DNA from: Archangium sp.
GTDB taxonomy: Bacteria; Myxococcota; Myxococcia; Myxococcales; Myxococcaceae
Assembly (NCBI GenBank): GCA_016793585.1
Contig: JAEUJR010000909.1
Location: 1-6,652 of the forward strand
Length of the DNA: 6,652 bases
Direction: 5' to 3'
In this document: piece by piece, positions 6,262-6,652 of the stretch
Numbering within the stretch: position 1 is the first letter of the stretch
How the letters are laid out: each line of letters begins with the position of its first letter
Translations under genes and position numbers: made by a program
Notes under the pieces: generated by a model
Told to the model about the DNA's origin: nothing
Database searches by the model: none
What the model saw: the letters and a program-made list of their open reading frames with translations, nothing else

Positions 6262-6652
6262 TCGGGTCGTCTCCCCGGGGTTGGCTGGGTGGCGCGGCCG
6301 CCGGCTTGCGCGATGGCGCCGGCGCTGACGCTTCGGTGTCTGCGGCGGGCTTCTTGCGGCTCGGCTGCTGGGCCTTCTCGACCTCGAACGCCGGCTCGAA
6401 CACCCTTCGCGGGCTCGCGTCGGTGGCCACCTTGAAGAAGGCGAACGTCTCGAGCACCGACTTGGCCTGCGAGCTCAAGGAGTCGGCTGCCGTCGCCGCC
6501 TCTTCGACCAACGCCGCGTTCTGCTGCGTCATCTTGTCCATCGAGGTGACGGCCTGGTTGATCTGCCCGATGCCCGACGCCTGCTCGTCAGACGCGGTGC
6601 TGATCTCGCCGATGATGTCGCTCACCTTCTTCACGGCCAGCACGATGTCCTT
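6242..6652 (-). CDS. Methyl-accepting chemotaxis protein, C-terminal part (cut by window edge)
   Basis: The gene enters from the right edge. The last 136 residues are visible; the sensor, HAMP domain and receptor tip are outside the window. The visible part is the returning helix of the coiled-coil signalling bundle: VKKVSDIIGEISTASDEQASGIGQINQAV, then MDKMTQQNAALVEEAATAAD, closely resembling E. coli-type receptors. AALVEEAATA fits the methylation-site pattern, with the E-E pair encoded at about 6500-6505. After about visible residue 75 comes a flexible Pro/Ala/Lys-rich linker of about 55 residues, then the final residues NVWEQF. This end resembles the NWETF tail that tethers CheR and CheB to major E. 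coli receptors. The next gene, cheR, starts inside its last codons. Whether the receptor spans the membrane cannot be seen. Confidence 0.95.
   Translation of the reverse strand, partial: KDIVLAVKKVSDIIGEISTASDEQASGIGQINQAVTSMDKMTQQNAALVEEAATAADSLSSQAKSVLETFAFFKVATDASPRRVFEPAFEVEKAQQPSRKKPAADTEASAPAPSRKPAAAPPSQPRGDDPNVWEQF

Overview
This is a GC-rich, almost fully coding window (seven genes plus about 250 bases of spacer). It probably comes from a member of the Myxococcota (myxobacteria and relatives). That call is inference: it rests on strong G/C preference at third codon positions, a VWA protein whose C-terminus ends in a Cys-rich 'LCPATC'-type module, a membrane-anchored zinc-ribbon small protein of a kind I associate with myxobacteria, and a compact receptor-cheR-cheB cluster. 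Nothing in the window looks recently transferred: no insertion sequence, integrase, tRNA or CRISPR array was seen.

Left part (1-1068, + strand): a spacer holding a near-perfect 20-base palindrome (81-100), then a LigB/DODA-type extradiol dioxygenase. It carries about 43 extra N-terminal residues that look like a twin-arginine signal. A second good start with its own ribosome site would give the ordinary cytoplasmic form.

Middle part (1145-4023, + strand): three tightly spaced genes that look like one operon. They encode an ECF-type sigma factor, a CpaB-like SAF-domain membrane protein, and a membrane-anchored von Willebrand factor A (VWA) protein. The CpaB-like protein starts inside the sigma factor's stop codon and has an unusual cytoplasmic N-terminal extension of about 65 residues, where an anti-sigma domain would be expected. 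None of the other Flp/Tad pilus genes are present. This trio is the best candidate in the window for something undescribed: an envelope-sensing sigma switch built on a pilus-assembly scaffold.

Right part (4027-6652, - strand): a chemosensory operon read leftwards. It contains the C-terminus of a methyl-accepting chemotaxis protein (cut by the window edge), CheR methyltransferase, CheB methylesterase, and a 105-residue membrane-anchored zinc-ribbon protein of unknown function. Receptor, cheR and cheB overlap one another, which implies translational coupling. The receptor ends in WEQF, like the CheR-tethering tail of enterobacterial receptors. CheR and CheB would add and remove methyl groups on this receptor to set adaptation. 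The two operons converge with only three bases between stop codons.
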